From NCBI RefSeq assembly GCF_001689125.2, contig NZ_CP015405.2, positions 1,083,001 through 1,147,000 of the forward strand: a stretch of DNA of 64,000 nt, read 5' to 3'. A model generated the notes under the pieces. It saw only the letters and a program-made list of their open reading frames with translations, did not search any database and was not told the origin of the DNA. Every line of letters starts with the position of its first letter. Within the stretch, counting starts at the first letter, position 1. This stretch comes from Blautia pseudococcoides. GTDB lineage: Bacteria > Bacillota > Clostridia > Lachnospirales > Lachnospiraceae. Positions 24,340 through 33,494 of the stretch are shown piece after piece. The position numbers were made by a program, and so were the translations under genes.

Positions 24340-26529
24340 ATGTCAGTTAAAATTGCGCTTGCCGGCAACCCTAACTGTGGTAAGACCACACTGTTCAATG
24401 CATTGACAGGGGCTAATCAGTTTGTGGGAAACTGGCCCGGTGTTACAGTAGAAAAAAAGGAAGGTAAGCTGAAAGGGAACAAAGATGTTATCATCATGGA
24501 CCTTCCGGGAATATATTCCCTGTCACCTTACACACTGGAGGAAGTGGTAGCCAGAAACTATCTGATCACAGAGCGTCCGGATGCCATATTAAACATTGTG
24601 GACGGCACGAACCTGGAGAGGAACCTGTATCTGTCCACCCAGCTTATGGAGCTTGGTATTCCTGTCATCATGGCAGTGAACATGATGGATGTGGTAGCAA
24701 AAAACGGAGATATCATTAAGATTAGTGAGCTGTCCAGACAACTGGGCTGTGAAGTGGTGGAGATTTCCGCGTTGAAAGGAACCGGAATCCGGGAGGCAGC
24801 TGACAAGGCAGTGCGGGTCGCCCGGAAAAAAAGCGCAGGGATGCCTGTCCATAAATTCCAGAAACGAGTGGAGGAAGCACTGGATGAGATTGAAGCTCTG
24901 CTGGGTGGAAATATTCCGGAGGAACAGAGGCGTTTCTATGCGGTAAAACTTTTCGAGAGAGATAATAAGATCGGTGAGACCATTTCCGGTCTGCCGGATG
25001 TGGAATCCATCATCACAGCCGTGGAAAAAGACCTGGATGATGATTCGGAGAGTATTGTCACCAATGAGAGATACACGTACATAGGAAATGTGGCCAAGAA
25101 GGCATACAATAAAAAAAGCAAGGGGAAGATGACAACCTCAGATAAGATCGACGGGATCGTTACAAACCGTTTCCTTGGCCTTCCCATTTTCTTTGCGGTG
25201 ATGGCGCTGGTTTATTATATATCTGTGAGTACAGTGGGCGGATGGGCCACTGACTGGGTAAATGACGGTGTGTTTGCGGATGGATGGAACTTCCTGGGGA
25301 TTTCTTCCCTGCACGTTCCCGCAATACCTGAACTGCTGAAGAACGGCCTGGAGGCCATCAACTGCGCGGCATGGCTGCAGAGTCTGATCGTGGACGGTAT
25401 AGTAGCTGGTGTAGGTGCTGTCCTTGGATTTGTACCTCAGATGCTGGTACTGTTTTTATTCCTGGCATTCCTGGAAGGCTGCGGATACATGGCCAGAGTT
25501 GCATTCATTATGGACCGTATCTTCCGTAAATTCGGTCTTTCCGGAAAATCCTTCATCCCTATGCTGATCGGTACGGGATGCGGCGTTCCGGGCATTATGG
25601 CATCCAGAACCATTGAAAATGACAGAGACCGTAAGATGACCATCATGACAACCACATTTATCCCGTGCAGCGCAAAACTTCCCATTATTGCCCTGATCGC
25701 AGGCGCCCTGTTCGGCGGTGCATGGTGGGTGGCACCCAGTGCATATATTGTGGGGGTTCTGGCAATCATTTGTTCCGGTATTATATTAAAGAAAACCAGG
25801 AAATTCGCCGGCGACCCGGCTCCCTTCGTCATGGAGCTTCCGGCATATCACATGCCAACCGTGGGAAATGTACTCAGGAGCATGTGGGAGAGAGGCTGGT
25901 CCTTCATTAAAAAAGCAGGTACGGTTATTCTTCTTTCCACGATCTTTATCTGGTTTACCCAGGGATTCGGTTTCGAGAACGGTACCTTTGGCATGGTTGA
26001 CGATATGAATCATTCCCTGCTGGCAGCTATCGGCAAAGGTATCTCCTGGCTGTTCATTCCTCTTGGATGGGGAGACTGGAAAGCAGCCGTTGCAGCCGTC
26101 TCCGGATTGGTTGCAAAGGAAAATGTGGTTGGTACTTTTGGTATCCTCTACGGATTTGCGGAAGTGGCGGAAAACGGAGCAGAGATTTGGGGAACACTGG
26201 CAGGCAGCTTTACAGCCGCTGCTGCATATTCCTTCCTGGTGTTCAACCTTCTGTGTGCACCCTGCTTTGCGGCTATGGGAGCCATCAAACGTGAAATGAA
26301 CAATGCAGGCTGGTTCTGGTTTGCCATTGGATATCAGACCTTGCTGGCGTACTGCTCCTCTCTGGTTGTCTACCAGATTGGACATCTGCTGGAGGGCGGA
26401 GCGTTTGGTTTCGGCACCGTAGCGGCGATCCTTGTATTGGCAGTTTTCCTGTATCTGCTGTTCAGACCATACAAAGAAAAAGGTACACTAGATGTGAAAA
26501 TCAAGACAGGTAAGGCGGCGAAGGCATAA
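24340..26529 (+). CDS. feoB: Ferrous iron transporter FeoB
   Basis: A 729-residue iron importer. ATG 24340 follows GAGGAGG. The N-terminal G domain has GNPNCGKTTLFNALTG (residues 9-24), DLPGIYSL and AVNMMD; a guanine-dissociation-inhibitor region follows to about 270. The membrane part contains the two Gate motifs (LVLFLFLAFLEGCGYMARVAFIMD with the conserved cysteine, and GTGCGVPGIMASRTI) and about eight helices. It takes up Fe2+ under the low-oxygen conditions of the gut. The small Cys-rich partner is encoded 35 bases downstream. Confidence 0.97.
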   Translation: MSVKIALAGNPNCGKTTLFNALTGANQFVGNWPGVTVEKKEGKLKGNKDVIIMDLPGIYSLSPYTLEEVVARNYLITERPDAILNIVDGTNLERNLYLSTQLMELGIPVIMAVNMMDVVAKNGDIIKISELSRQLGCEVVEISALKGTGIREAADKAVRVARKKSAGMPVHKFQKRVEEALDEIEALLGGNIPEEQRRFYAVKLFERDNKIGETISGLPDVESIITAVEKDLDDDSESIVTNERYTYIGNVAKKAYNKKSKGKMTTSDKIDGIVTNRFLGLPIFFAVMALVYYISVSTVGGWATDWVNDGVFADGWNFLGISSLHVPAIPELLKNGLEAINCAAWLQSLIVDGIVAGVGAVLGFVPQMLVLFLFLAFLEGCGYMARVAFIMDRIFRKFGLSGKSFIPMLIGTGCGVPGIMASRTIENDRDRKMTIMTTTFIPCSAKLPIIALIAGALFGGAWWVAPSAYIVGVLAIICSGIILKKTRKFAGDPAPFVMELPAYHMPTVGNVLRSMWERGWSFIKKAGTVILLSTIFIWFTQGFGFENGTFGMVDDMNHSLLAAIGKGISWLFIPLGWGDWKAAVAAVSGLVAKENVVGTFGILYGFAEVAENGAEIWGTLAGSFTAAAAYSFLVFNLLCAPCFAAMGAIKREMNNAGWFWFAIGYQTLLAYCSSLVVYQIGHLLEGGAFGFGTVAAILVLAVFLYLLFRPYKEKGTLDVKIKTGKAAKA

Positions 26530-26564
26530 ATGCCTTCCGGCCTGTCCGGAAAGGTGGGATAGAT

Positions 26565-26723
26565 ATGAATGCTGGGACAATTATAGTGCTGTTGGTTTTA
26601 CTCTGTGTTGTGGGGCTGATCGTCAGAAAGATCGTGAGAGACAAGAAGGCCGGCAATACCTGTGGAAGCTGCGGCGGTAACTGCAGCTGCTGCTCTGGGG
26701 CAGCAGAACAGAAGTTAAAATAG
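26565..26723 (+). CDS. FeoB-associated Cys-rich membrane protein
   Basis: A 52-residue protein with one transmembrane helix (residues about 4-21), a basic stretch (RKIVRDKK), and a cysteine cluster CGSCGGNCSCC near residue 33. This matches the FeoB-associated small proteins found after feoB in many Firmicutes, whose precise role is not known; metal handling at the membrane is presumed. The ribosome site is weak (AGGTGGGAT), and a small hairpin lies between it and feoB. Confidence 0.85.
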   Translation: MNAGTIIVLLVLLCVVGLIVRKIVRDKKAGNTCGSCGGNCSCCSGAAEQKLK

Positions 26724-26785
26724 AGGTGATCTTACGCAGCCGGATGGAACGCTGGGGCGTGTCGGGCTGGAGTTTCAGACATATG

Positions 26786-28036
26786 CTAAAGGATAACGGG
26801 AGGCTTTTGTATATCATTTACAAAAGCGGTCCCGTTTTTTTGTGTGCGGACCGTTTCATACAGGTTGGAGGCAAACAAGTCCTGCCGGAATTTTTCCCGG
26901 GCTGTCTCACCCAGCAGCTTTTGGTGATCCGCTGCTTTGGTGATGAGCGGAATCTCCGCCTTTGCTTTAATTTCCCGAAGAAGGCCCCTGTCAGCCTTTT
27001 TAAAGCCCAGTATTCGAGCATAAGGGGGCACGGAAATAGGGCGTTCCTCTGCTTTTATATTGAGAAGCACATGGAGAAGCGCCCGGCTGATACGGGTGTA
27101 CGTCAGCTCCCGTGTTTTTAACAGGGCCGAAAATTGAGAGAAGCTTTGGTATTCATTTAAACGGGCATGGATACGTCTGGCCAATTCCGGGGACATATCA
27201 GAATACATGCTGAGCTCTTGGGGGGTATGCAGCATGAGTTTGTAGCGGAGCAGCAGTGAAAAATCATCATCCCAAACAGGAGATTCCCCGGAAAGCCTGT
27301 CCGCTGCCAGCAGGGCAGCTGATCTAGGCATGGTCTTTGTGAGAAATTTGCCATAGACGGATGGTACATTTTTAACTCCTGCTGGGATTTCCTTTAAATA
27401 GTTTCGGATGGCGGTGGCACTGGAAAAAGAAGCGGACAGGTCCTTGTCATGATATCCCGCGCCTTCACGCTTCAGGGCAGAGGGCTGTATTTTACTGTTT
27501 GACCGCTTCAGGGCCTTTATATATTCCAGGCCAAGGATATTGTTGGGGGAATCCAGAAGCCCGGACAGAGATTCGGACCGGTTAAGGGCTGCAAAAGCTT
27601 CTTTGCGGGCAGCAGGAAAAGAATAGCCCTTTTTTAAAAGGGAACGAAGAGTATGCTGATAAGCGGTATGTTCCGTTAAAAGAGCTTCCGCGCATGCAGC
27701 CAGTGCCGTGGTATCCCCGGATTCGCTTCCAAAACAGAGCGCATCCACGCAGCCAAGCCGGTCCAGCACATGGACGGCACCGGAAGCAAAATATTCCGCA
27801 CTTGCGCAGGCGCTTGAAACAGGCAGTTCCAGCACCAGATCCGCACCGTTCAAAAGAGCCATGCGGGTGCGGAGGTATTTGTCAAACAGGGCAGGCGCTC
27901 CTCTCTGCACGAAATCTCCGCTCATGATCACTACAAGGTGCTCAGCGTCTGTAAGCTCTCTGGCTTTTTTTAGATGATACGCGTGGCCTTTATGAAAAGG
28001 ATTGTATTCGGCAATGATTCCGGTGATTCTGCTCAT
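26786..28036 (-). CDS. tmcAL: tRNA(Met) cytidine acetate ligase
   Basis: A 416-residue nucleotidyltransferase-like protein (formerly YlbM) that acetylates the wobble cytidine of elongator tRNA-Met using acetate and ATP. The N terminus has GIIAEYNPFHKGHAYHL with the HxGH nucleotidyl motif, followed by VVIMSGDFVQRGAPA and LVLELPV. It is divergent from ackA, whose product makes or uses acetyl phosphate and acetate, so both genes handle the same metabolite. Its last codons lie inside a hairpin that serves as a terminator for the feo operon. Confidence 0.93.
   Translation of the reverse strand: MSRITGIIAEYNPFHKGHAYHLKKARELTDAEHLVVIMSGDFVQRGAPALFDKYLRTRMALLNGADLVLELPVSSACASAEYFASGAVHVLDRLGCVDALCFGSESGDTTALAACAEALLTEHTAYQHTLRSLLKKGYSFPAARKEAFAALNRSESLSGLLDSPNNILGLEYIKALKRSNSKIQPSALKREGAGYHDKDLSASFSSATAIRNYLKEIPAGVKNVPSVYGKFLTKTMPRSAALLAADRLSGESPVWDDDFSLLLRYKLMLHTPQELSMYSDMSPELARRIHARLNEYQSFSQFSALLKTRELTYTRISRALLHVLLNIKAEERPISVPPYARILGFKKADRGLLREIKAKAEIPLITKAADHQKLLGETAREKFRQDLFASNLYETVRTQKNGTAFVNDIQKPPVIL
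26796..26841 (+). terminator. Terminator of the feo operon, inside the tmcAL coding end
   Basis: ACGGG/CCCGT and GCTTTTGT/ACAAAAGC form a long stem followed by seven T on the plus strand. The stem encodes the C-terminal residues of TmcAL on the other strand. Confidence 0.8.
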
Positions 28037-28193
28037 AGGATCCCTATTCCCTTCTGTATGAATGTCTGTTACACTTGTCCTTTATTATTGGTTTAAATAT
28101 AACAAATATTCTGTCTTCAGACAACCATTTATATTTTCCCGTTACATGTTCCTAAAAGAATACAAAATTTGCCCGTAAATTTAAACAGTGCCC

Positions 28194-28222
28194 TTGTACC
28201 ATTTTTTGAAAAGATGTATAAT
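28194..28222 (+). promoter_or_regulatory. Promoter of ackA
   Basis: TTGTAC (28194-28199), 17 bases, TATAAT (28217-28222), 55 bases before the start codon. Confidence 0.75.
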
Positions 28223-28277
28223 GATACCAAACGTGGCTGTTTTGGCCGCGAAGATGTATGATAACGGAGGAAAAAAC

Positions 28278-29480
28278 ATGAACGTATTAGTAGTAAACTG
28301 CGGAAGTTCATCCCTGAAATTCCAGTTGATCAATTCTGACACAGAAGAAGTTGCTGCAAAAGGCTTATGCGAGCGTATCGGCATTGACGGAAGACTGGTT
28401 TATCAGCCGGCAGGCGGTGAGAAAGAGACAACAGAAGCAGCAATGCCAACCCATACAGAGGCCATCAAAATGGTTCTTGACGCTTTAGTAAACCCGAAGA
28501 CAGGTGTATTAAAGAGCCTGGACGAAGTGGAAGCGATCGGACACCGTGTCCTGCACGGAGGTGCTAAGATTTCCGATTCCTGTATCATTGATGACGAAGT
28601 TATCTCTGTTATTGAAGAGTGCTGTGACCTGGGACCGCTGCACAACCCGGCTAACTTAATGGGTATCCGCGCATGTATGGAACTGATGCCCGGCAAGCCA
28701 AACGTGGCAGTGTTCGACACAGCTTTCCATCAGACTATGCCGGAGAAAGCATACATGTATGCGATTCCGTACAAATATTATGACAAATATAAAGTCCGCA
28801 AATACGGTTTCCACGGAACTTCCCATCGTTTCGTATCCAAAGAGACCATTAAATTCCTGGGACTTGATCCGGACAACTCCAAAGTGATCGTAGCGCATTT
28901 AGGAAACGGTTCCTCTATCAGCGCGGTTGTGAACGGCAAATGTGTGGACACCAGCATGGGACTGACTCCTCTGGAAGGTCTTGTAATGGGAACACGTTCC
29001 GGTGATTTGGATCCGGCTGTTCTGGAATTCATCTGCGGAAAAGAAAACATTGACGTAAAAGAGATGGTGCGCATCCTGAACAAAGAATCCGGACTGTTAG
29101 GTCTGTCCCAAGGTCTGTCCAGTGACTTCCGTGACTTAAACGAAGCCAGAGAACAGGGAAACCCGGATGCCAAGAGAGCCGTTGACTGCCTGTGCTACCG
29201 TATTGTAAAATACATTGGTTCCTATGTGGCAGCTATGAACGGCGTGGACGCCATCGCTTTCACAGGCGGCATCGGTGAGAATGCCATCCCGGTTCGTGAG
29301 ACGGTTGTCAACAGCCTTTCTTACCTGGGAATCACCCTGGACGAGGAAGCAAACCAGAAACGCGGAGAGAACATGATCATCTCCACTGCAGATTCCAAAG
29401 TGAAAGTTGCCGTGGTTCCCACCAACGAAGAGCTTGCAATCTGTCAGGAAACAGCAGAATTAGTCAAGAATGAGAAATAA
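28278..29480 (+). CDS. ackA: Acetate kinase
   Basis: A 400-residue enzyme that makes ATP and acetate from acetyl phosphate. ATG 28278 follows ACGGAGGAAA. Conserved segments: MNVLVVNCGSSSLKFQL, GHRVLHGG, NPANLMGI, DTAFHQTMP, YGFHGTSHR, HLGNGSS and FTGGIGENA. Codon choice is strongly biased, as expected for a highly expressed fermentation enzyme. The usual partner pta is not next to it here. Confidence 0.97.
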   Translation: MNVLVVNCGSSSLKFQLINSDTEEVAAKGLCERIGIDGRLVYQPAGGEKETTEAAMPTHTEAIKMVLDALVNPKTGVLKSLDEVEAIGHRVLHGGAKISDSCIIDDEVISVIEECCDLGPLHNPANLMGIRACMELMPGKPNVAVFDTAFHQTMPEKAYMYAIPYKYYDKYKVRKYGFHGTSHRFVSKETIKFLGLDPDNSKVIVAHLGNGSSISAVVNGKCVDTSMGLTPLEGLVMGTRSGDLDPAVLEFICGKENIDVKEMVRILNKESGLLGLSQGLSSDFRDLNEAREQGNPDAKRAVDCLCYRIVKYIGSYVAAMNGVDAIAFTGGIGENAIPVRETVVNSLSYLGITLDEEANQKRGENMIISTADSKVKVAVVPTNEELAICQETAELVKNEK

Positions 29481-29483
29481 TAG

Positions 29484-29512
29484 TTGACAAATTGAAAATC
29501 CCTATGTATAAT
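29484..29512 (+). promoter_or_regulatory. Promoter of yceD-rpmF
   Basis: TTGACA (29484-29489), 17 bases, TATAAT (29507-29512). It begins right after the ackA stop codon. Confidence 0.85.
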
Positions 29513-29538
29513 TTACTAGGTGTGATTAGGAGACTATT

Positions 29539-30066
29539 ATGCTAATTGATTTATCAGAAATTTTATCCCTGGAAGGAAAGACACAGGTCATAGAAGCACC
29601 TGTTTCCATGGATTCCTTTCAATCGAAACTAGGCAGCTTTCCTGTGAAGGCAAAAGAGCCTGTAGTTCTTACAATAACGAATACCGGCAAAAAGGTTCTG
29701 CACCTGGAAGCAAAAGGCAGTGTAACTCTGTCCATTCCCTGTGACCGCTGTTTAAAAGGGGTTCCGGTGGACTTTCCCTTTGCACTGGAAAGAGATATGG
29801 ATATGAAAGTTTCGGAGGAAGACAGGATAAAAGACTTAGATGAAATTAATTATGTCACAGGTTGTAGCCTGGATGTTGAGCAGTTAGTGCATAATGAGAT
29901 TTTAATCCGTTGGCCTTTACGGGTCCTGTGTAAAGAGGACTGCAAGGGAATCTGCAGCCATTGCGGCAAAGATTTAAATGACGGCCCCTGTTCCTGCGAG
30001 CAGGAAAGCCTCGATCCGAGAATGGCAGCAATCCGTGATATATTTAGCAAATTTAAGGAGGTGTAA
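29539..30066 (+). CDS. YceD/DUF177 family protein
   Basis: A 175-residue protein of the DUF177 family, almost always encoded before ribosomal protein L32. Conserved cysteines occur as CDRC near residue 74 and as CKEDCKGICSHCGKDLN near 133, consistent with a metal-binding C-terminal part. In some lineages YceD is linked to 23S rRNA accumulation. It precedes rpmF by two bases. Confidence 0.9.
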   Translation: MLIDLSEILSLEGKTQVIEAPVSMDSFQSKLGSFPVKAKEPVVLTITNTGKKVLHLEAKGSVTLSIPCDRCLKGVPVDFPFALERDMDMKVSEEDRIKDLDEINYVTGCSLDVEQLVHNEILIRWPLRVLCKEDCKGICSHCGKDLNDGPCSCEQESLDPRMAAIRDIFSKFKEV

Positions 30067-30068
30067 CT

Positions 30069-30254
30069 ATGTCCATCTGTCCAAAAAATAAAACTTCAAA
30101 AGCAAGAAGAGATAAAAGAAGAGCTAACTGGAAAATGAGCGCTCCGAACTTAGTAAAATGCAGCAAATGTGGAGCCTTAATGATGCCACACAGAGTATGC
30201 AAAGCTTGCGGAAGTTACAACAAAAAAGAAATCATCAAAATGGGTGAAGAATAA
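30069..30254 (+). CDS. rpmF: 50S ribosomal protein L32
   Basis: A 61-residue ribosomal protein with the L32 start MSICPKNKTSKARRDKRRANWK and a zinc ribbon made of CSKC and CKAC. It is the zinc-binding form. AAGGAGGTG overlaps the end of yceD. A terminator follows. Confidence 0.97.
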   Translation: MSICPKNKTSKARRDKRRANWKMSAPNLVKCSKCGALMMPHRVCKACGSYNKKEIIKMGEE

Positions 30255-30266
30255 TTCATGCATGAG

Positions 30267-30298
30267 AAAGGCCTTCTGGACAACCAGGAGGCTTTTTT
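30267..30298 (+). terminator. Terminator after rpmF
   Basis: AGGCCTTCTGG pairs with CCAGGAGGCTT around ACAA, then TTTTTT. Confidence 0.9.
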
Positions 30299-30330
30299 GT
30301 AATATTTTTGTAATAAATCTATAAAAAACC

Positions 30331-30359
30331 TTGCGGTTTATGTAAAAACAAGTTAATAT
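30331..30359 (+). promoter_or_regulatory. Probable promoter of the lipoprotein gene
   Basis: TTGCGG (30331-30336) and TAATAT (30354-30359), 17 bases apart. Confidence 0.45.
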
Positions 30360-30418
30360 AGAACTGGAATTACAACCGATGAATCAAAAATCACATTTCT
30401 ATTAAAGGAGGAAGATGG

Positions 30419-31225
30419 ATGAATAAATGGTTAAAGAAAGGGATTCTGCTTCTTGCAGTCGGATGCCTTACTTTTGCCGTGACGGGCTGCAGCGGGGAAA
30501 AGGTGATGGACAAGGTGCTGGAAAAGACAGACCCCAAGCCGGAGAATACAGATAAAAGCAGTGAGAAGGATGATGAGAATAAGACGCAGGAACCGGAGGT
30601 TGCGGTTGCAAAACCGGAGTTCACTACAAATCTCAGCGGTTCCGTTACTTATAAGACCGGAGATAAGGCAGAAGCCCTGAAAGTGGAGGTGAAGACATCG
30701 GACAAAGGTGTCATCACTTACCAGTGGTACCAGAGCCAGACGAACACCAACGGAGGCGGTACTCCGGTGGAAGGGGAGACAAAGAACACCTTTACCCCTC
30801 CTACCAATGAGGCAAAGACCATGTTCTATTATGTGGTGGCGACCAGTACCATCGGTTCCTCCACAAATGGCATAACCAGTGATACGGCAGAGATCATCGT
30901 GTCTGATGACGCGGAAAGCAAGGATGCCGAGAAGAAAAAATCAGAGGAAAAGAAGGACGAAAAGAAAGAGAAGAAGGAGAAAACTTCCGGAACCTGGACA
31001 GAATCTGATAAAGGCTGGTGGTACGATTACGGGGACGGCACCTATCCCAAGAGCCAGTGGTTGGAGATTGAGGGCAAGTGGTATACCTTTGATGACCATG
31101 GCTATATGAGAAAAGGCTGGTATCAGGAAGGCAGCGCCTGGTATTATCTGAACGATGACGGTTCCATGGCAGCAGATACCGATGTGGAAGGCTATCATCT
31201 GGGCAGTGACGGAAAAATGCAGTAA
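30419..31225 (+). CDS. Cell-surface lipoprotein with Ig-like domain and wall-binding repeats
   Basis: A 268-residue exported protein. The signal peptide ends in the lipobox VTGC (Cys24). A charged linker (about 30-65) leads to an Ig-like beta domain (about 68-160, with ITYQWYQSQTN and YYVVATSTIGSS). A lysine/glutamate-rich stretch (about 165-190) precedes two to three choline-binding-type repeats (GWWYDYGDGTYPKSQWLEIE, GKWYTFDDHGYMRKGWYQ, SAWYYLNDDGSM). It probably sits on the membrane and contacts the wall or surface glycan. It interrupts the rpmF-plsX order and has its own promoter and terminator. Confidence 0.82.
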   Translation: MNKWLKKGILLLAVGCLTFAVTGCSGEKVMDKVLEKTDPKPENTDKSSEKDDENKTQEPEVAVAKPEFTTNLSGSVTYKTGDKAEALKVEVKTSDKGVITYQWYQSQTNTNGGGTPVEGETKNTFTPPTNEAKTMFYYVVATSTIGSSTNGITSDTAEIIVSDDAESKDAEKKKSEEKKDEKKEKKEKTSGTWTESDKGWWYDYGDGTYPKSQWLEIEGKWYTFDDHGYMRKGWYQEGSAWYYLNDDGSMAADTDVEGYHLGSDGKMQ

Positions 31226-31253
31226 ATAAGAAAATAGTATAAAAATGGCAGGC

Positions 31254-31292
31254 GGCTGCTGTAAAAGAATATCTTTTACAGCAGCCCTCTTG
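31254..31292 (+). terminator. Terminator after the lipoprotein gene
   Basis: GGCTGCTGTAAAAG pairs perfectly with CTTTTACAGCAGCC around AATAT (14 bp stem). Confidence 0.8.
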
Positions 31293-31344
31293 CGGTTTTA
31301 AAGGATGTCTGGTAAAATTATTTGCAGAATACAGGAGGCAGAAT

Positions 31345-32355
31345 ATGGAGAATATGACAATTGTGGCAGTGGATGCCATGGGAGGCGACAATGCACCGGC
31401 GGAAATTGTCAAAGGTGCAGTAGACGCTGTGAAAGAAAAAGCAAACCTGAAGGTACTTCTGGTAGGCCGGGAAGAGGCTGTAAAAAAAGAATTGGAGGCC
31501 TGCGGCAATTCTTTAGAGAGGATTGAAATTGTTCCCGCATCCCAGGTTATAGAGACAGGAGAACCGCCGGTTGCCGCGATCCGGGGCAAAAAGGATTCCT
31601 CCATCGTGGTGGGGATGAAGCTGGTGAAGAAAGGGGAAGCAGACGCTTTCGTATCCGCAGGAAGCTCCGGAGCCATCCTGGTGGGAGGCACTACCATTGT
31701 GGGCAGGATCAAAGGTGTGGAGAGAGCACCTTTGGCCCCGCTGATCCCCACAAGAGACGGTGTGTCTCTCTTAATAGACTGCGGCGCTAATGTAGATGCC
31801 CGTTCCTCCCATCTGGTGCAGTTCGCCCGCATGGGATCTATCTACATGGAGCATGTCATGGGTGTCAGCAAGCCCCGTGTGGGAATCGTGAACATAGGTG
31901 TCGAGGAGGAGAAAGGAAATGCCTTGGTAAAAGAGACATATCCGCTGCTGAAAGAATGTGAGGATATTAATTTTATCGGCAGCATTGAAGCCAGGGAAAT
32001 TCCCAACGGCGCGGCAGATGTTATAGTGACAGAAGCCTTTGTGGGAAATGTGATCCTGAAGCTATACGAGGGTGTGGGAGCCACTTTGATCTCCAAGGTG
32101 AAGCAGGGCATGATGACAACCCTGCGCAGCAAAATAGGCGCTCTTTTGGTGAAACCGGCACTCAAATCCACATTAAAAAGCTTTGATGCCAGCGAGTACG
32201 GCGGAGCGCCGCTTTTAGGCCTGAAGGGACTTGTGGTGAAATGCCATGGAAGTTCCAAGTCTTCGGAGGTGAAGAACTCCATCATCCAGTGTATTTCGTT
32301 CAAAGAACAGAACATCAGTGAACGGATCGGAAAGAATATTATTTCATCAAAATAG
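31345..32355 (+). CDS. plsX: Phosphate acyltransferase PlsX
   Basis: A 336-residue enzyme that converts acyl-ACP to acyl phosphate for phospholipid synthesis. Signature segments: VAVDAMGGDNAPAEIVKGA at the N terminus, SAGSSGAILVGG near residue 113, and VTEAFVGNVILKLYEG near 228. It precedes acpP, the carrier of its substrate. Confidence 0.96.
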   Translation: MENMTIVAVDAMGGDNAPAEIVKGAVDAVKEKANLKVLLVGREEAVKKELEACGNSLERIEIVPASQVIETGEPPVAAIRGKKDSSIVVGMKLVKKGEADAFVSAGSSGAILVGGTTIVGRIKGVERAPLAPLIPTRDGVSLLIDCGANVDARSSHLVQFARMGSIYMEHVMGVSKPRVGIVNIGVEEEKGNALVKETYPLLKECEDINFIGSIEAREIPNGAADVIVTEAFVGNVILKLYEGVGATLISKVKQGMMTTLRSKIGALLVKPALKSTLKSFDASEYGGAPLLGLKGLVVKCHGSSKSSEVKNSIIQCISFKEQNISERIGKNIISSK

Positions 32356-32432
32356 GCCATGGCTGCACGCGGTGAATGACCGTGTGTGGAGGGAAACATC
32401 AGATAAAAGGAAAAGCATAAGGAGGAAAAGAG

Positions 32433-32663
32433 ATGGAACTGGAAAAATTACAGAAGATTATTGCGGAGGTTTTAAATGTGGATGCCCATGAGGTTACCAT
32501 GGAGACCACATTTGTAGAAGACCTGGGAGCCGATTCTCTGGATATTTTTCAAATCATCATGGGCATTGAGGAGGAGTTCGATATCGAGATTCCCACAGAG
32601 GAGGCGGAGAAAATCGTATCCGTAGGCGATGCGGTGGAAGAGATTAAAAAACTGATTGGTTAA
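32433..32663 (+). CDS. acpP: Acyl carrier protein
   Basis: A 76-residue acidic four-helix protein. The phosphopantetheine attachment serine is Ser35 in [31 protein letters not shown] precedes the start. It carries growing fatty acyl chains and feeds PlsX encoded upstream. Confidence 0.97.
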   Translation: MELEKLQKIIAEVLNVDAHEVTMETTFVEDLGADSLDIFQIIMGIEEEFDIEIPTEEAEKIVSVGDAVEEIKKLIG

Positions 32664-32672
32664 TGACAAATC

Positions 32673-32739
32673 GGATGTCCCAAATCCGGCTGCCAGATTC
32701 CATCTGAATCTTCCGGGGATTTGGTGACATCCTCTTTTT
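32673..32739 (+). terminator. Terminator between acpP and rnc
   Basis: GGATGTC-CCAAATCC pairs with GGATTTGG-GACATCC, with an inner GATTC/GAATC stem, then CTCTTTTTC. Confidence 0.8.
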
Positions 32740-32783
32740 CTAAAACAATAAAAAAAGCGGGATAAGTCCCGGAAAGGAAAACT

Positions 32784-33494
32784 ATGAAAAACTTGAAAAA
32801 ACTCATGGAACTGGAGGCAAAGACAGGATATAAATTTCAGAATTTTGATCTGCTTATAAATGCCATGACCCACAGCTCCTATGCCAATGAACACAGAATT
32901 TCCTATGTGGGAAATAATGAGCGTTTGGAGTTTTTGGGAGATGCGGTGCTGGAACTGACATCCAGTGAATTTTTATTTGAAAAACATCCCCAGATGCCGG
33001 AAGGAGAACTGACGAAGAAGCGTGCCAGCATGGTCTGTGAGCCTACACTGGCTCTCTGTGCAAGAGAACTGTCGCTGGGGGAATATCTGCTTCTGGGTAA
33101 AGGCGAGGAGGCCACAGGAGGCCGCAGGAGAGATTCCATCGTGTCAGACGCTATGGAAGCACTGCTTGGTGCCATTTACCTGGATGGCGGTTTTGCTAAT
33201 GCAAAAGAGTTCGTTCAGAAATTTATCCTGAATGATATTGAGAATAAACAGCTCTTTTATGATAGCAAGACTACACTTCAGGAGATCGTGCAGGGCAGGT
33301 ATGAGGAGGATGTGCGCTATATGCTCCTTCGGGAGGAAGGGCCTGACCACAACAAATCCTTTTATATGCAGGCACTTTTGGGAGAAAAGGTGCTGGGAGA
33401 GGGCTGCGGCCACACCAAGAAGGCAGCGGAGCAGCAGGCAGCTTACTGCGCCATTAAAAAACTGAAAAACGACAAAGGTGATTTATGTATCTAA
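32784..33494 (+). CDS. rnc: Ribonuclease III
   Basis: A 236-residue double-strand-specific endoribonuclease for rRNA and mRNA processing. The catalytic signature NERLEFLGDAVLEL is near residue 47, with the second acidic cluster in DAMEALLGAIYLDGG near 120. A dsRNA-binding domain fills residues 165-232 (TTLQEIVQGR...GEGCGHTKKAAEQQAA). Ten bases overlap smc. Confidence 0.97.
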   Translation: MKNLKKLMELEAKTGYKFQNFDLLINAMTHSSYANEHRISYVGNNERLEFLGDAVLELTSSEFLFEKHPQMPEGELTKKRASMVCEPTLALCARELSLGEYLLLGKGEEATGGRRRDSIVSDAMEALLGAIYLDGGFANAKEFVQKFILNDIENKQLFYDSKTTLQEIVQGRYEEDVRYMLLREEGPDHNKSFYMQALLGEKVLGEGCGHTKKAAEQQAAYCAIKKLKNDKGDLCI

